From Strongylocentrotus purpuratus (Eukaryota; Echinodermata; Echinoidea; Camarodonta; Strongylocentrotidae): a stretch of 64,000 nt of DNA. Under the pieces are notes generated by a model. The model saw only the letters and a program-made list of their open reading frames with translations, did not search any database and was not told the DNA's origin. Both the position numbers and the translations under genes were made by a program. The stretch lies in assembly GCF_000002235.5 (NCBI RefSeq), contig NW_022145596.1, positions 30,744,640-30,808,639 of the forward strand. Reading direction: 5' to 3'. Positions 43,661 through 55,099 of this stretch are shown here, piece by piece (within the stretch, counting starts at the first letter, position 1; each line of letters opens with the position of its first letter).

Positions 43661-43671
43661 AAAGTAGATTG

Positions 43672-43738
43672 AACAAAAACAACAACTATCTGGCATTTAC
43701 GGTCGATCCAGTGAGAAGCAAAAGCAATTTGTATTATT
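43672..43738 (-). mobile_element. Isolated 3' tail of the same LINE family
   Basis: About 67 bp matching 41837-41903 (ACAACWATCTGGCATTTAYGG, GTCGATCC, AGCAATTTGTATT). It sits just 5' (minus sense) of the longer copy, so two insertions lie head to tail. Confidence 0.8.
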
Positions 43739-44149
43739 ACATACTTTTCATATGACTCAGGGAGTACTTTTGGTATATGGTTAAAGCTTTTGACTCTCAT
43801 ACGAAATGTCCTTGGTTTGAACCTACCTCGATGCTTACATCATTAGACAAAGTTTTTGGCCCACATGTGTCCCTCTAGCCCCAGGTGTATGGTACCCGAC
43901 TATGCTGAGTTAATTTATAATTCGTAGAGCCCGCGGCGAAAGCTGGCTACGCAGTGTTAATAAGACCAAAATTATTTTATTTCAATGAATTTTTGACATC
44001 CGAACTGATTTTCCCCACAGAATGCGATACGCTATAATGTTTCGAAATATTTGCCGTGAAGAGAGAAGGAGATATGACAAACACTTTAACAAAATCTTTG
44101 ACGGTAAAAAATAATAGATAAAGATAAAGACAAAACAAAATATTAGAAG

Positions 44150-44478
44150 GGGCGTTCACACGTACAGAAAAAAGTGAGATATAACAAAATTGATTATCGC
44201 ATCGCGATCCAATTTTTTTTTTTTTTTTGCTTGTGTGGACAGAAGAATTTCACTAATTTTGGCGATCCAATTGCAGTTAGTTTTGCGATTTTTCAGAATA
44301 ATCTCGATAGTTTGCAGGGCGCTGTGTGTGTAAATAGTATTGAGAATCAAAAATCGATTTATTTGATCCCACGAGTCTTAGCGCGCATACATCGTCGAGA
44401 TTCACGCATACGCAGTTCGGACGATCTTGCCGTCGAGCTAAAATTCTCCCTGTGTGAATGTTCGCCCCCCCCCCTCCC
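44150..44478. mobile_element. MITE with GGGGCGTTCACAC-like ends
   Basis: Left GGGGCGTTCACACGTACAG and right CTGTGTGAATGTTCGCCCC are imperfect inverted repeats. The interior has repeated GCGATCCAATT. Non-coding; class uncertain. Confidence 0.55.
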
Positions 44479-44479
44479 C

Positions 44480-45760
44480 CACAAAAATCAATCTTTGCAT
44501 CGCAATCCAAATCGCACTAATTGTTATGTCTAAACGATCCTATAGATTAATTAAAAAAAACTGCCACTCAGTGACTAGGCCTTTTTATTAGTGAATTGTT
44601 TCCGGAAGCATCAAAACTGAAACGGTAGTATTTTTTTAATTCTTGGCTATAATCATATATGCCTTTTTTTTTTTTTTTTACAGATAACAGAATCTATAAT
44701 GGCTGGAAAACCCACACGTCTTCCATAAAGTGTATTGACTCAGCCTGTGCTGACTCAGCTGTTGCCTTATAAGAGTTATAAAGCTGAGAAAATACGAGAA
44801 AGATTAGCTTGAATTATGGTTATGATATGGCTGAGTAACGAGCGTAGAAAGATAAGGCAATCCAGGTATATAGGCCCAACAGTACGTGCTTTACACAAGA
44901 CACTATGTGCAAATGCGAGTTGTGGTTTTTAGTGAAGATGAATTCCAGCAAGTTTGTATGAGTTTTTTTATTTTATTTTATTGGTTCAAACAGTCAATCT
45001 ACAGCAGGATAAACAATCCAGAATGAACTATAGCCATATTCTCTTGACTTACGATGACCATACCAGAGCTTAAGATTAGCTTTAACATAGCAATAATCTA
45101 ATCACAGTAACGGTTTGATTTTCTTGTCTCTTTTCTTTTTTTCATTCAATCAATATGGTTTTGGGGAATGGCATTTGCGTAACCTACATGAATTGAATAG
45201 AAAATCATCAGATAACACTCAAGAAGGATCATTTTATCATCACCCGTCTAAAACATCTGCACATCCATTCCCTTCGTCCTTGAATCGTCCATGCAAATAC
45301 TTGGTCAGGATAAATTCTTATGACTATCAGAAAAAGTGTTTTCAACGTAGGGGAACTCCCTTTTTTCTACCCCGCCCCTTATTATTTTAATTGAATGTGC
45401 TTGTCTTCTCTTTTTTTGAACTCGGTGGCAGGGTGAATTGTCACTTCAAAGAAAACGTATTTTATTTTCTTCTTTTTTTTTTCTTTTTTTTTTTGGGGGG
45501 GGGGAGGGGCCTCCTACTTCCCGGATAACCTAGAATGAGTTTTGTTACAAGACATTTTGGTGTTGAATGGTAATTCTTCAGTAAATCAAGAGGTGTAGTC
45601 GCAGGAAAAAAAAAAAAAAAAAAAAAAAAAATTATTCAATAAATGCAGCGCGTTTGAATCTATACAAAAATGAAATAGGTCTCTTGAGGTGCCAAGTACA
45701 TGTAGTTTTTCCCTGACGTTCGCACCCCGGTGACTTAATCTCACGCACGCCAGCTATTCT
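44480..45760. other. Intergenic, no gene
   Basis: No convincing exon. Homopolymer runs: T at 44663-44679, G at 45496-45505, and 28 A at 45606-45633. Confidence 0.4.
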
Positions 45761-45763
45761 CCA

Positions 45764-45801
45764 CTCCTGACGACGGATAGTCAACCTGTTCGAAACGTCG
45801 A
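45764..45801 (+). ncRNA. Hammerhead-ribozyme-like motif (candidate)
   Basis: CTC-CTGACGA-C-GGATA...TGTTC-GAAAC-GTC-GAG. It matches the hammerhead core CUGANGA and GAAA followed by a GUC cleavage triplet. There is a 3-bp stem I (CTC/GAG), a 5-bp stem II (GGATA/TGTTC, loop GTCAACC) and a 2-bp stem III (AC/GT). One extra C sits between CUGANGA and stem II, and stem III has no loop, so activity would need a dimer. Similar minimal motifs occur in Penelope-like retroelements. Confidence 0.35.
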
Positions 45802-45866
45802 GCTACTCATCCTCTCCAAGCGCTATAGTTCTCCTGAGAACTATATGCTAAGAAAGATAACAAACA

Positions 45867-45900
45867 GTCCTTTTCAGGACTACACTCCTCCAAGAAAGAT
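45867..45900 (+). promoter_or_regulatory. Histone-type 3' stem-loop with downstream purine element, copy 1
   Basis: AGTCCT-TTTC-AGGACT forms a 6-bp stem with a UUUC tetraloop, preceded by A-rich AACAAAC and followed by ACAC. Then, about 10 nt on, comes CAAGAAAGA. This is the layout of the replication-dependent histone mRNA 3' end (SLBP stem-loop plus U7 snRNA-binding element). No histone coding sequence precedes it. Confidence 0.55.
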
Positions 45901-45909
45901 TACCGAGTC

Positions 45910-45928
45910 AGAGTCCTTTTCAGGACTC
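45910..45928 (+). promoter_or_regulatory. Histone-type stem-loop, copy 2
   Basis: GAGTCCTTTTCAGGACTC, the same loop with a longer stem. The two copies are about 42 bp apart and form a tandem duplication that includes the AAGAAAGATWAC text. This copy has no clear purine element downstream. Confidence 0.5.
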
Positions 45929-46290
45929 CTCAAACCTCTCTCTCTCTCTCACACACATGGTGCAACCGCAAACCTACTGTATAACTACATCACCATGCAA
46001 GCCGACACTTACAAGCAGCATCTTACATGTAGTTTGTTTCTAATCTACATACCAGATAAACATAAATATATATCGTAATACATTTTGAAAATAAATCTTG
46101 CTACACCATTGATAATAATGAAGTCACGTGACAAAATATATGTTGACTATCACAGGGTTTGCGACAGCCAAAATTACGGAATACTAAACCTGAGGCATGA
46201 CATTTATTTTTCACGTATTTGTTACGCGTCAGAATAATTACCTTTTTAAACTTGAACTGAGACTATCAGCACTTTCGATACTCTGGTGAA

Positions 46291-47493
46291 ATGCCCATAG
46301 GTGAAATGCCCTTAGACTTAAGAAGACAGATGCTGGCGGACAGATTCAGACAAAAGATTGAAATGCATCGAGATCACCCTGTCATATTAAACGTTAAGCC
46401 CAGCTGGCAAATGGAACTTTTGAAGCTCCAAAAGAATAACAAGCCATTTGGATGCAGAACAGAACTAATGAAACATTGTACTATCGAACCTTACACTATA
46501 CCTAGTTTCCCCCCTTGGAAAAATAATGCTCCAAAAGTGTCGATAGAATTAAGCGAAATAGTGAACAAACATGAAAACCCATCTTATTTACGTCAACGCA
46601 GTTTAGAATTGATCAGTACCAAATGGCCAATACAACTACACATCTATACAGATGGGTCAAAGGTTCCAAGTTTTGGAATAAGTTCTGCTTCTTTTTATGT
46701 ACCTGCATTCTCCTTTCAACAAGCCAAACGATTGGCGGATCACACCTCATCTTTCAGAGCTGAATTGGCTGCAATTGTCCTTGCGCTTAATTGGCTAGAG
46801 AACATTAATGTGTATGTTGGCATTGTTATTTTTTGTGATTCCGTAAGCGCCCTGCTCGCCATAAAGGATGAAAAAGATATTACATTTGTAACTGAAATTA
46901 TTACATTAAGTACAAAATTATCGTATCAAGGAAAACACATACACTTAGAATGGATTCCTAGCCATTGTGGTGTACACGGAAATGAAATGGCAGATTTTTA
47001 TGCAAAATCTGCTTTACAAAATAACATTGAAATTTGTAATAAATTATCCTTTTCTGAAATAAAGAGTATTATTACCAGCAAGTATATAAAACTCTGGCAA
47101 GACAGATGGAATAATTCTGATAGCTCTCTTAGACATATACTGCCTACAGTAAATCAACCATATGAATGTAAGTTGAACAGATTTGAAGAAAGTATTCTCC
47201 ATAGATTAAGAATAGGAGTGATAGGTTTGAACTTAGATCTCTTCAGATTGAATATACACTCGACAGGCCATTGCACTAACTGCATAGGACGTACTGAAAC
47301 TGTAAACCACTTCCTCACTGAATGCCCAAAGTACATAATAGAAAGAGCTATGTTACTCGTAGAAACTGATTTATCACATCCACAGGAAATCATGACACTA
47401 CTTAAACTTTCAGAAATAGTTTTTAAAAAAAGCAATAGTTCGCTTCGTTTTAAGAACAAAGCGGCTGTATCAAAACCATTAAATTGTTGTTGA
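46291..47493 (+). CDS. RNase H and C-terminal zinc-knuckle part of an I-type LINE
   Basis: A 400-residue open frame from the C-terminal half of a non-LTR retrotransposon ORF2. RNase HI domain at about residues 115-240: catalytic acids Asp121 (Tyr-Thr-Asp-Gly-Ser), Glu158 (Phe-Arg-Ala-Glu-Leu-Ala), Asp183 (Phe-Cys-Asp-Ser-Val-Ser) and Asp235 (Gly-Asn-Glu-Met-Ala-Asp), with the conserved Ser-His-Cys-Gly loop at 224-227. A CX2CX8HX4C finger follows at Cys328-Cys345. Order and motifs fit the I/Jockey-related clades with RNase H. The RT is missing (5' truncation), and the ORF is intact, so the insertion is fairly young. A poly-T tract and AATAAA (47554) follow. Confidence 0.88.
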   Translation: MPIGEMPLDLRRQMLADRFRQKIEMHRDHPVILNVKPSWQMELLKLQKNNKPFGCRTELMKHCTIEPYTIPSFPPWKNNAPKVSIELSEIVNKHENPSYLRQRSLELISTKWPIQLHIYTDGSKVPSFGISSASFYVPAFSFQQAKRLADHTSSFRAELAAIVLALNWLENINVYVGIVIFCDSVSALLAIKDEKDITFVTEIITLSTKLSYQGKHIHLEWIPSHCGVHGNEMADFYAKSALQNNIEICNKLSFSEIKSIITSKYIKLWQDRWNNSDSSLRHILPTVNQPYECKLNRFEESILHRLRIGVIGLNLDLFRLNIHSTGHCTNCIGRTETVNHFLTECPKYIIERAMLLVETDLSHPQEIMTLLKLSEIVFKKSNSSLRFKNKAAVSKPLNCC

Positions 47494-47579
47494 TGTTTTT
47501 TTTTTTTTTTTTTTTTTTTTTCCTTATCTTCTCTTTTCCTTTTTCTTGCACCAATAAAGCCCACAATACTTGTAACTAA

Positions 47580-48106
47580 TTTGACCTTTTACTTTTTCTA
47601 ACAATTCGGTGATCACCTCCAACATCACATGCTAGCTGGCACCCCCTCACCTATGCCGGAGTGACCTAGGTTAAAACCGAAAGTCTGCGAAATATACCTC
47701 AAAGACTGGTAAGATGGCATTTTGAAAAGGGTGGGGGTAAGTGCGAAGTACACATGTGCATACGTGAGGTGATATTTGAACGCGCACGTGCGCGTAAACA
47801 CAAGTAGGCCTACGTACTTTTAGTTTTAGTTAATAGGCGTTTTTCATTCACAACTTGCTAGGCCGTCGTCTCTTTCCAAAATTATTAATTTATTGAATTT
47901 TCTCTCTATAAAAAGTTATAGAGTCTAAAAAGAAAAAAAGAGGAAGGAAAGAGGATGGACAGAGAAAGAATCCCAAAAATAGTCATTTATGACATGAAAT
48001 TGTACATATGTATGTATATAAATAATTCATAAAAATAGTGTGTGGCAAAAATAGTCAACTGTGACTGATTGCCAAACAAAAACAAATCAAGAAGAAGAAG
48101 AAACAC
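47580..48106. other. No gene recognised
   Basis: AT-rich flank with no coding signal. Confidence 0.4.
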
Positions 48107-48496
48107 TTAAAGATAAACTCCAGTACTGGTAAAAAAAAAAAATTAATTCTCACAGAATCAAACAAAACTTACACTGAATGTTCAAGATTACAAATAAATG
48201 ACATGTGCCAAACAATTTTGGAAGAAAATGTATACTGGCTGAGTAATGAGCATAGAAAGACAAGGAAACCAAGGTAGTACCATCCCCGACACCATGTGTG
48301 TTGTCCCATATATAGCTTTCTATGTGAGTGTTTGTTACTTTACCAAGACTCGGTCAAATTTATTATGATTTTGATGACTCCAGAACCTTGCAGTGCACAC
48401 CAATACTTACATGCTACATGATCAACTGTTTCTGATCCTTTCACACCTTTTCTTTCACAATGCAATCGCATTACCAGTACTAAAGTTTATCTTTAA
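48107..48496. mobile_element. TTAA MITE family F1, inverted full-length copy
   Basis: 390 bp between TTAA sites, matching 13206-13594 in reverse complement over its length. Shared blocks include GAGCATAGAAAGA and ACACCATGTGTGTTGTCCCA. Confidence 0.88.
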
Positions 48497-50072
48497 GAGA
48501 AGAGGCGTAAATATTCACTTCTGAATGACGAACGCCTGTAAACTAAAACAACAACAACAACAACACAACAGCTCAAAACAAGACCGTTCGAAGGTTCTTC
48601 AACCATGTTGGTTGATCCTAGTTTTTTCTTCATTTTATATACAAAACTGAAGGTATGTATATGGAAAAGTTTTGGGCGAATTCGTTCATAAAATGGATTC
48701 TCACCGAGCCGGTCAACTCTGCACAGAGCTTCGCACCAGAAAGGCGACCGTTCACTGGGTGCGTCCATTATGACAAAATAGGGAGAATGAGTCTTGTTCA
48801 TAACATAAACATAAAACAATGATGATTTTATTTGCATGTTTATGTCTTTTAATGAATCTTTAAGACGACACAAAAACAATAACAAGACTTTAAAACTGTT
48901 GAAGATTGAATTCATATCGATGCTTTAATATCAAAGAATTCACTAATTATATATCTAACCCCACAATCAAATGGAATATTCCTCTCTCAGGGTCTGAGGT
49001 TTACGACGAACAATTTTACAAAATCCTTTGTGTTTCTTCCTGATAACTGGCAAATTACACAAGAAATCCATGATGTATCACCATTTAATTATCATTACTA
49101 CAGTCTACATATCAAGTTCTTTCCACATTTAGGTTGAAACTCACATATTGATAGAAATCACTACACAAAATGAACAGGTTCGGAGAACATTCCGAGAGGA
49201 GACGTGCTGTTTCAATTCACATGCAACGCAAGAGTGCGCACGCTAATGTGTACGTCTATGGAACTCGTGTAGTGTGGCATATTTCATGCTCTTGCGCAAA
49301 AAGGAGCATGCATGAGAGACAGAAAAAGTGCAACCTTTTCCTCTTATCCAATCAAAATGAATGATACATGACTGGAATCGTCGAACACTCTGCTTTAATT
49401 TGATATGCGAGATGGTGCAATTCGGCCATCTATTCAGTTCTACAGCCAAGATGAGTATGGAGAGTTGACGAATTTTGGGCGAAAATCGGTTGACCTCCAT
49501 AGAGAAAGTGTCGTGAAAGGGTTTTTTGAAACATTTTTAAGCAAAAAGTGCAACCTTTTCCCATGAATGAAATTATTTCAAATTTATATCATCTTAAAGA
49601 GAATATATTGAATTTTAAAACACCGGCCGAGACGGTATTAAAAGTGGATTCAGTTAGGCTGTTGCTGTGATTTAGCGTAGGTAATGCATGAAATGGTAAG
49701 GAATTTCACGTGTTGTAGCTCACGGTGCGATGCGTGCGGAGCAGATGAACGAAAGTTTTTGGCGGCGGGCCGTGCTATTATTCTTATAAGTGCATATTAT
49801 GCTAGGATTGTACCTGTATCTTTAATGTTTTTGAGGTTTGTAGGTCAAATTTGGGTCTCTTTTGAAGTATGGATAGTGATAAAAGTTATCTGGAGACGTT
49901 TATTATTGTTGTTGGTGTCATATCTCATAAATTCGGGATGACACGTGAGACCTAATTTTCTTAAGCTATTTTGGGACTTCAGTTAATTGTAGTACCTACA
50001 CGTACAAATTATAAAGCGGAGGGATATTTTTAGACGCCAGTTTTAGTGATTCACCTTACGGTTAGTCTTGTT
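48497..50072. other. Intergenic, no gene
   Basis: Short ORFs only. AAAAAGTGCAACCTTTTCC occurs at 49323 and again at 49542, a small direct repeat. No domain recognised. Confidence 0.45.
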
Positions 50073-50089
50073 CCCTGATAGCAGAATGA

Positions 50090-51000
50090 CGTCTTAAAGA
50101 CGTCATAAATTAGTCGTAAAGTAGTAAACACGTCGTACGTCGTATGGACGACGTAATTACGACGTCATTATGACGTCTTCAAAAGACTATTTTTTCCAAG
50201 ATAAGTTTTGTCGCATTGACGACGTCATAACGACGTCATAATGACGTCTTTAAAGGACTAATTTTTTCAAGATATTTTTTGTCTTCTCAACGACGTCATT
50301 ATGACGTCTTTAAAAGAATATATTTTCCAAGATAATTTTTGTCGTATTAACGACGTCATAAAGACGTCATTTCGACGTCTTTAAAAGACTTTTTTTTCCA
50401 AGCTAATTTTTGTCGTATTGACGACGTGATAACGACGTCATTATGACGTCTTTAAAAGACTAATTTTTCCAATGTAATGTTGTCGTATTGACGACGTGAT
50501 AACGACGTCATTATGACCTCTTTTAAAGACTATTTATTCCAAGATAATTGTTGTCGTATCGACGACGTCATTATGACGTCTTTAAAAGACTAATTTTTCC
50601 AATGTAATGCTGTCGTATTGACGACGTGATAACGACGTCATTATGACGTCTTTAAAAGACTAATTTTTTCCAATGTAATGTTGTCGTATTGACGACGTGA
50701 TAACAACGTCATTATGACGTCTTTAAAATACTATTTTTTCCAAGATAATTGTTGTCGTATTGACGACGTCATTACGACGTAATTATGACCTCTTTTAAAG
50801 ACTATTTATTCCAAGATAATTGTTGTCGTATAGACGACGTCATTACGACGTCTTCAAAAGATTAATTTTCCAATATATTTTTTGTCGTATTGACGACGTC
50901 ATTATGACCTCTTTTAAAGACTATTTTTCCAAGAGATTTTTTTGTCGTAAGACCGACGTTATAACGACGTTATTATGACGTCTAGACTAGTAATAACCTA
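50090..51000 (+). repeat. Left GACGTC array
   Basis: About 13 units of 55-80 bp with consensus blocks TTGTCGTATTGACGACGTCA, TTATGACGTCTTTAAAAGAC and TATTTTTTCCAAGATAATTT. The units contain several CRE-like TGACGTCA and GACGTC palindromes each. Confidence 0.92.
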
Positions 51001-51549
51001 ATTTTTTTCCAAGATAATAATCGGGTAAAGACTACAACATCTAATATGAGCATAAGTAAAAGTAAATAGGGCAATTATCAGAATTGAAAATAGGGAACAA
51101 CTCCCCCCCCCCCCCCTCAAATGTTATTAGTCATTATATTAATAGTGGACCAATTTACAGATTGTGCACCATCTTAACGCGCACCAAGGTTTGCAATATC
51201 GATCAAGACTATACATGCTCGCATCTACTAGTATCATGCTATTTCAAACGGGAGTATGTACATACGTGTGTGTACAGGTACACACAGTACTCAAGGCAGG
51301 GTGTAGGACTACACTGCACTATGTGATGTGTATGTAGGCCTAATGTATTTGAATTCAGAGTGAAAAAGCCGTTGCATGAAGTATCATCCTCCTGAACAGA
51401 CCTACTCTCGTTTTCTCCTGCAAATTTACAGTATGGGTAAGTCTTAGAATTACCTAATTTATTTACAAAAAGTACATAAATCTATAGTTACTTTTTTTCG
51501 TTCTGATAAGTTGATATGTAGACTCTATGTTACTGTAATGTATGAAGGG

Positions 51550-52440
51550 GTGACCAAAGTTCGCGGATATTTTTCTTTTACTGCACATTACAAAAATCCA
51601 GATCAACAAATATCATGTTCCATACGTCATAAGATTCGTAATTTATCATATGATCAGATTATATAATATTCCAAGGCTTTATTCACTTCAAATCAATGAT
51701 AAGACGAGAATATCGGAAGCCTTACCACTACCGACGTCCGTCAAAAAGTGTGACCTAAGTTCGCGCATGATATTTACTGCCCTCTTGTGATGGGCTTTAT
51801 ATATGTAAACATTCCAAAAAGTTACGTAGTTTCAATCAGAAGCCGAACTTTATATTGAGACTTTGAAAAAGATAATAATTTCTCTCTATCATTGAAATAT
51901 TGCCCGATAAAAATACCCTTGTTAAATTTTGCAAACAAAAGACAATATTTGTCAATGTTTATGTGTTATTGACAATGTAGTCTCTATCTGCATGTCATTT
52001 GTTTATTTGAAAAAATTATCATGTGTCTCCTTTTTATATGTCAGCCATACACAAGTTCTTGATCTTTTCTCTCTTTGTCTCTCCACTTTCCCCTTTTAAA
52101 TTTGTATTCTTACGAAACCCATAGATTCATTGAAATTCACAAACACAAATACGGTGGGATTAAGCAGGTGCGCAGGTTCGTTTTTTGCGTAAGAAATTGG
52201 AATTTTATCATTAGTTTTCGGAGTCAATCCCTCTAATAAACTGATTTTCATATAACAAAAACACAATTTGTTATGATAAAAAGCGTGAAATAGCTAGCTT
52301 ATTCACATTTTTATGTCGCATTTTGACCTTTGGAGTTGTCGACGGGTGCTCAAAGATTTCGTTGTCTCAGTGCACATAGGCATCGAGTATCGTTTTCCTG
52401 TTATAAGCGCTTTTAATGTTAGTACGCGAACTTTGGTCAC
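51550..52440. mobile_element. Nested element with 16-bp TIRs
   Basis: Perfect inverted ends GTGACCAAAGTTCGCG (51550-51565) and CGCGAACTTTGGTCAC (52425-52440). An internal near-copy, GTGACCTAAGTTCGCG, is at 51749-51764. The 891 bp lie inside the larger element. The plus ORF 52313-52663 crosses the right end and is probably not a gene. Confidence 0.65.
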
Positions 52441-53046
52441 ACCACCATATGATCTTATGTCAGTGATAGTGAGCTCGGACTTTCAACACTTGCTGACAAG
52501 ATTTGAAATGTATGATCCCATATATGTATTTTTATGTAGGGTCTTGATTGATGGGATGCATGGCATGGGGAATCATTTGAAGCAAAAAAAGTTCACTCAT
52601 TTGCCTACTCGTGGGCTGCATGGCTTTAAAGGGAAATATAACTCGAATATACAACTGCTCTAAACTAAAAGAAAGAAAAATAAGACTGAGAAGCAAACTG
52701 ATGACTCTAGGAGTAGGACTGCTAAGTCACACCAAAGACAGATAATACATGCAGTCACGCGTGACACAGTGTGAGAGTGTCTACTTTATTCCAAGCAATA
52801 CTGTAGATCTACTACTAGTTCAGAATCATATCCAGACTTTTTGACCAGTGACCCATAACTCTGGCGTGGAGAGAGTCCTAAAAATCTAAAACGTAGGTCT
52901 AGATCTAGGACTAGGCCTACCCCAGATCAAGCAAATATTCATGGAATGTTCAAATAATGCTGGTCATGATTTAAAAGTCGTTATGTTTCGAATCTGTTTC
53001 TGGTCAATTTTCTTATTTTGGGGGGAGTATTTTTTGGAAAAACGTT

Positions 53047-53256
53047 GATAGTAGTATACACTTTCTGACAGGTTGCACGGCAAACCGCTGCACAATACAA
53101 GTGCATACAGATGGTGGGTTGCGGGGGCACGTACGTCTGCGCGAAGTGATCTACCTCCTCATTGTATGGTAGATAACTTCACACAGGCGCGCGCCCGCCC
53201 GCAACCACCATCGGTATGCACTTGTAATGTGCAGCGGTGTGAGAAAGTGTACTACC
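53047..53256. repeat. Long imperfect hairpin
   Basis: Arms of about 90-105 nt (53047-53155 and 53166-53256) pair through CACTTTCT, CCGCTGCAC, AAGTGCATAC, GGTGG, GTTGCGGG, GCG, AAGT and ATCTACC. The central loop is short (TCCTCATTGTAT). The arms have several mismatches. Confidence 0.8.
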
Positions 53257-53576
53257 GGCCCGGGCCCAGATGTCTGGGAATTGAGCATTGGGTGTCGATA
53301 CGTGTCGACAGTGACCGATAACGTGTCGACACTGACTTGTGTCACAAACATGTAACCTTAAACAAGTCGTTTCTATAGTCTTTAGACAGCAAATTTATAG
53401 GCTACCGTATACAGAAATCTTTATCTGGAAATAATTGGTTAGACCTGTAAATGGTAAACAAAATTCTTTCCACACAGGCTGTTCAAAGAAGTTTGTAGTA
53501 TATGTGTTGCACATCCATACATTTTAAACCATTTGTTTTGTTTTAACTTTATTCATTTTCTCATTTATTTGTAGGC

Positions 53577-53743
53577 ATCCTTTTTTTAACATCTTTCGTC
53601 AAAGAAGTGGATTCAAAGCACATTGTGACCTCAGTATATTGATGTGAAACCATGCAGAAAATGCTACTTTCTCTCAACCTTGTGGATGTTCCCTACTTCC
53701 CTAAGGATCAGCAGCCTCTTGAAACAGTTGAAGCCATTATCGG
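53577..53743 (+). CDS. Candidate first coding exon inside the 7.5-kb element
   Basis: A strong acceptor (TCATTTATTTGTAG|GC) precedes an exon. It has ATG at 53652 opening Met-Gln-Lys-Met-Leu-Leu-Ser-Leu-Asn-Leu-Val-Asp-Val-Pro-Tyr-Phe-Pro-Lys-Asp-Gln, with donor ATCG|GTAAAT at about 53743. I recognise no family. Codon flow and splice signals look exon-like, but no matching downstream exon could be assembled. Confidence 0.3.
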
Positions 53744-55033
53744 TAAATATGTACATGTACTTCATTTATTTCTGTACATTTATTTGTCATATTGTGCATG
53801 ATCACTGAGACACCGACTAGTTAGACACTACAGAATGGTTCATTTCATTTTAAAGGCTTATTTCAGTTATTTGTCCTAAGTTTCAAATACATTTATAATT
53901 CAATTAATTTTAGATCACTAAAACCTGCAGGTATGTTGCAATAACTGACAATATTATGTGAGTTTCAAACAGTGTTTTGTACCCTTCAGCATAGGTCAAG
54001 GAGCTTTCATTCTACCCTCATCAGCAAAATACAGGAATGCCAGTTTTCAGGCCCTGGCAAGTTATTTTCATACCATAGTTTAGGTTTTTTGTGTCCAAGC
54101 TAGCTCATTCTAGGTAATTTTTCAGGCTGGCATTCTAACTGGCATCCCTGAAACTAGAATTGTATTGATAATTTACCAAACAAAATCCTGAATCACGTTT
54201 TGCATTGCCCACAAATGTTTAAAATCCAAAGGTGTGTTGACTTTATGTTTGTGAGCAATAAGAAATTATTTCTGATAAATCTTACTAAGCCGTACTTTTC
54301 TGACAGAATTCATTATTTAATTCATTGTTTACGTTCCAGTTTTAAAATATATGAAAGTTTTTCTTAAATTGTATTCCTTTCTTTTTGCTTTATTCATGCA
54401 TTAGAATTCCTTGGATCTGAAAGCAGTGCATAATGAAGGAGATTCCACCCAAAAGCTAACCCACAAGTCCAAGCTGAAGTGGAATATTTCAAAAAATTTG
54501 ATCTACACTCACCTGATAGCTTTACTGCTAGAGAAAGGGGTTTTTTTTCACTTCATCATACTTTATAGAGAGAGAATGGCTAAGCTGTAGAACTGAAATT
54601 CCCATTCATGTCACTTGAAATTTTAATGAATTAATGGATTTACAAACTGACATAATAACGATTTGGGTAAAAGTCTAAAAGATTTGTAATTACTATTTAT
54701 GAAGTTGACCTGTTTCATAATGCTTATGTAGTAGACTTGATATGCTCAGTCTCATGCTCACCCCCCCCCCCCATACGCTTCATATCAGTTCTTAAAACCT
54801 GTTGCAAATTATATATACATTGTAAGTTGGTAATAGAGAAAAATTGAGTGAGGTAAATGCAATACAAATCAATTCCATTATTAAGCAATTATAAGACTTG
54901 TGCAGGTATGGCACCTGAAACTCCAACAAATTTCAAAAATTATGCTCTTTTTAATAATATACACTATGTAAAGCATATTGAACTCTATGTCAACATTTAA
55001 AAAAAACTCTGCGATTTTGACTGTTTTGCAGCA

Positions 55034-55099
55034 TCATATCTGAGCCAGCCTTAAAGGGACTTGGTAACATTGTTCAGATGAGAGAAAATGGTGCTAAGG
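55034..55099 (+). CDS. Candidate internal exon, unknown protein
   Basis: GACTGTTTTGCAG|C followed by a frame encoding Ile-Ile-Ser-Glu-Pro-Ala-Leu-Lys-Gly-Leu-Gly-Asn-Ile-Val-Gln-Met-Arg-Glu-Asn-Gly plus Ala-Lys, then |GTATTG. The phase does not fit the exon at 53577-53743. Weak. Confidence 0.22.

Noticed and set aside
52313..52663. 116-codon plus ORF
   Set aside because: It runs across the right terminus of a nested transposon into unrelated sequence; no homology recognised.
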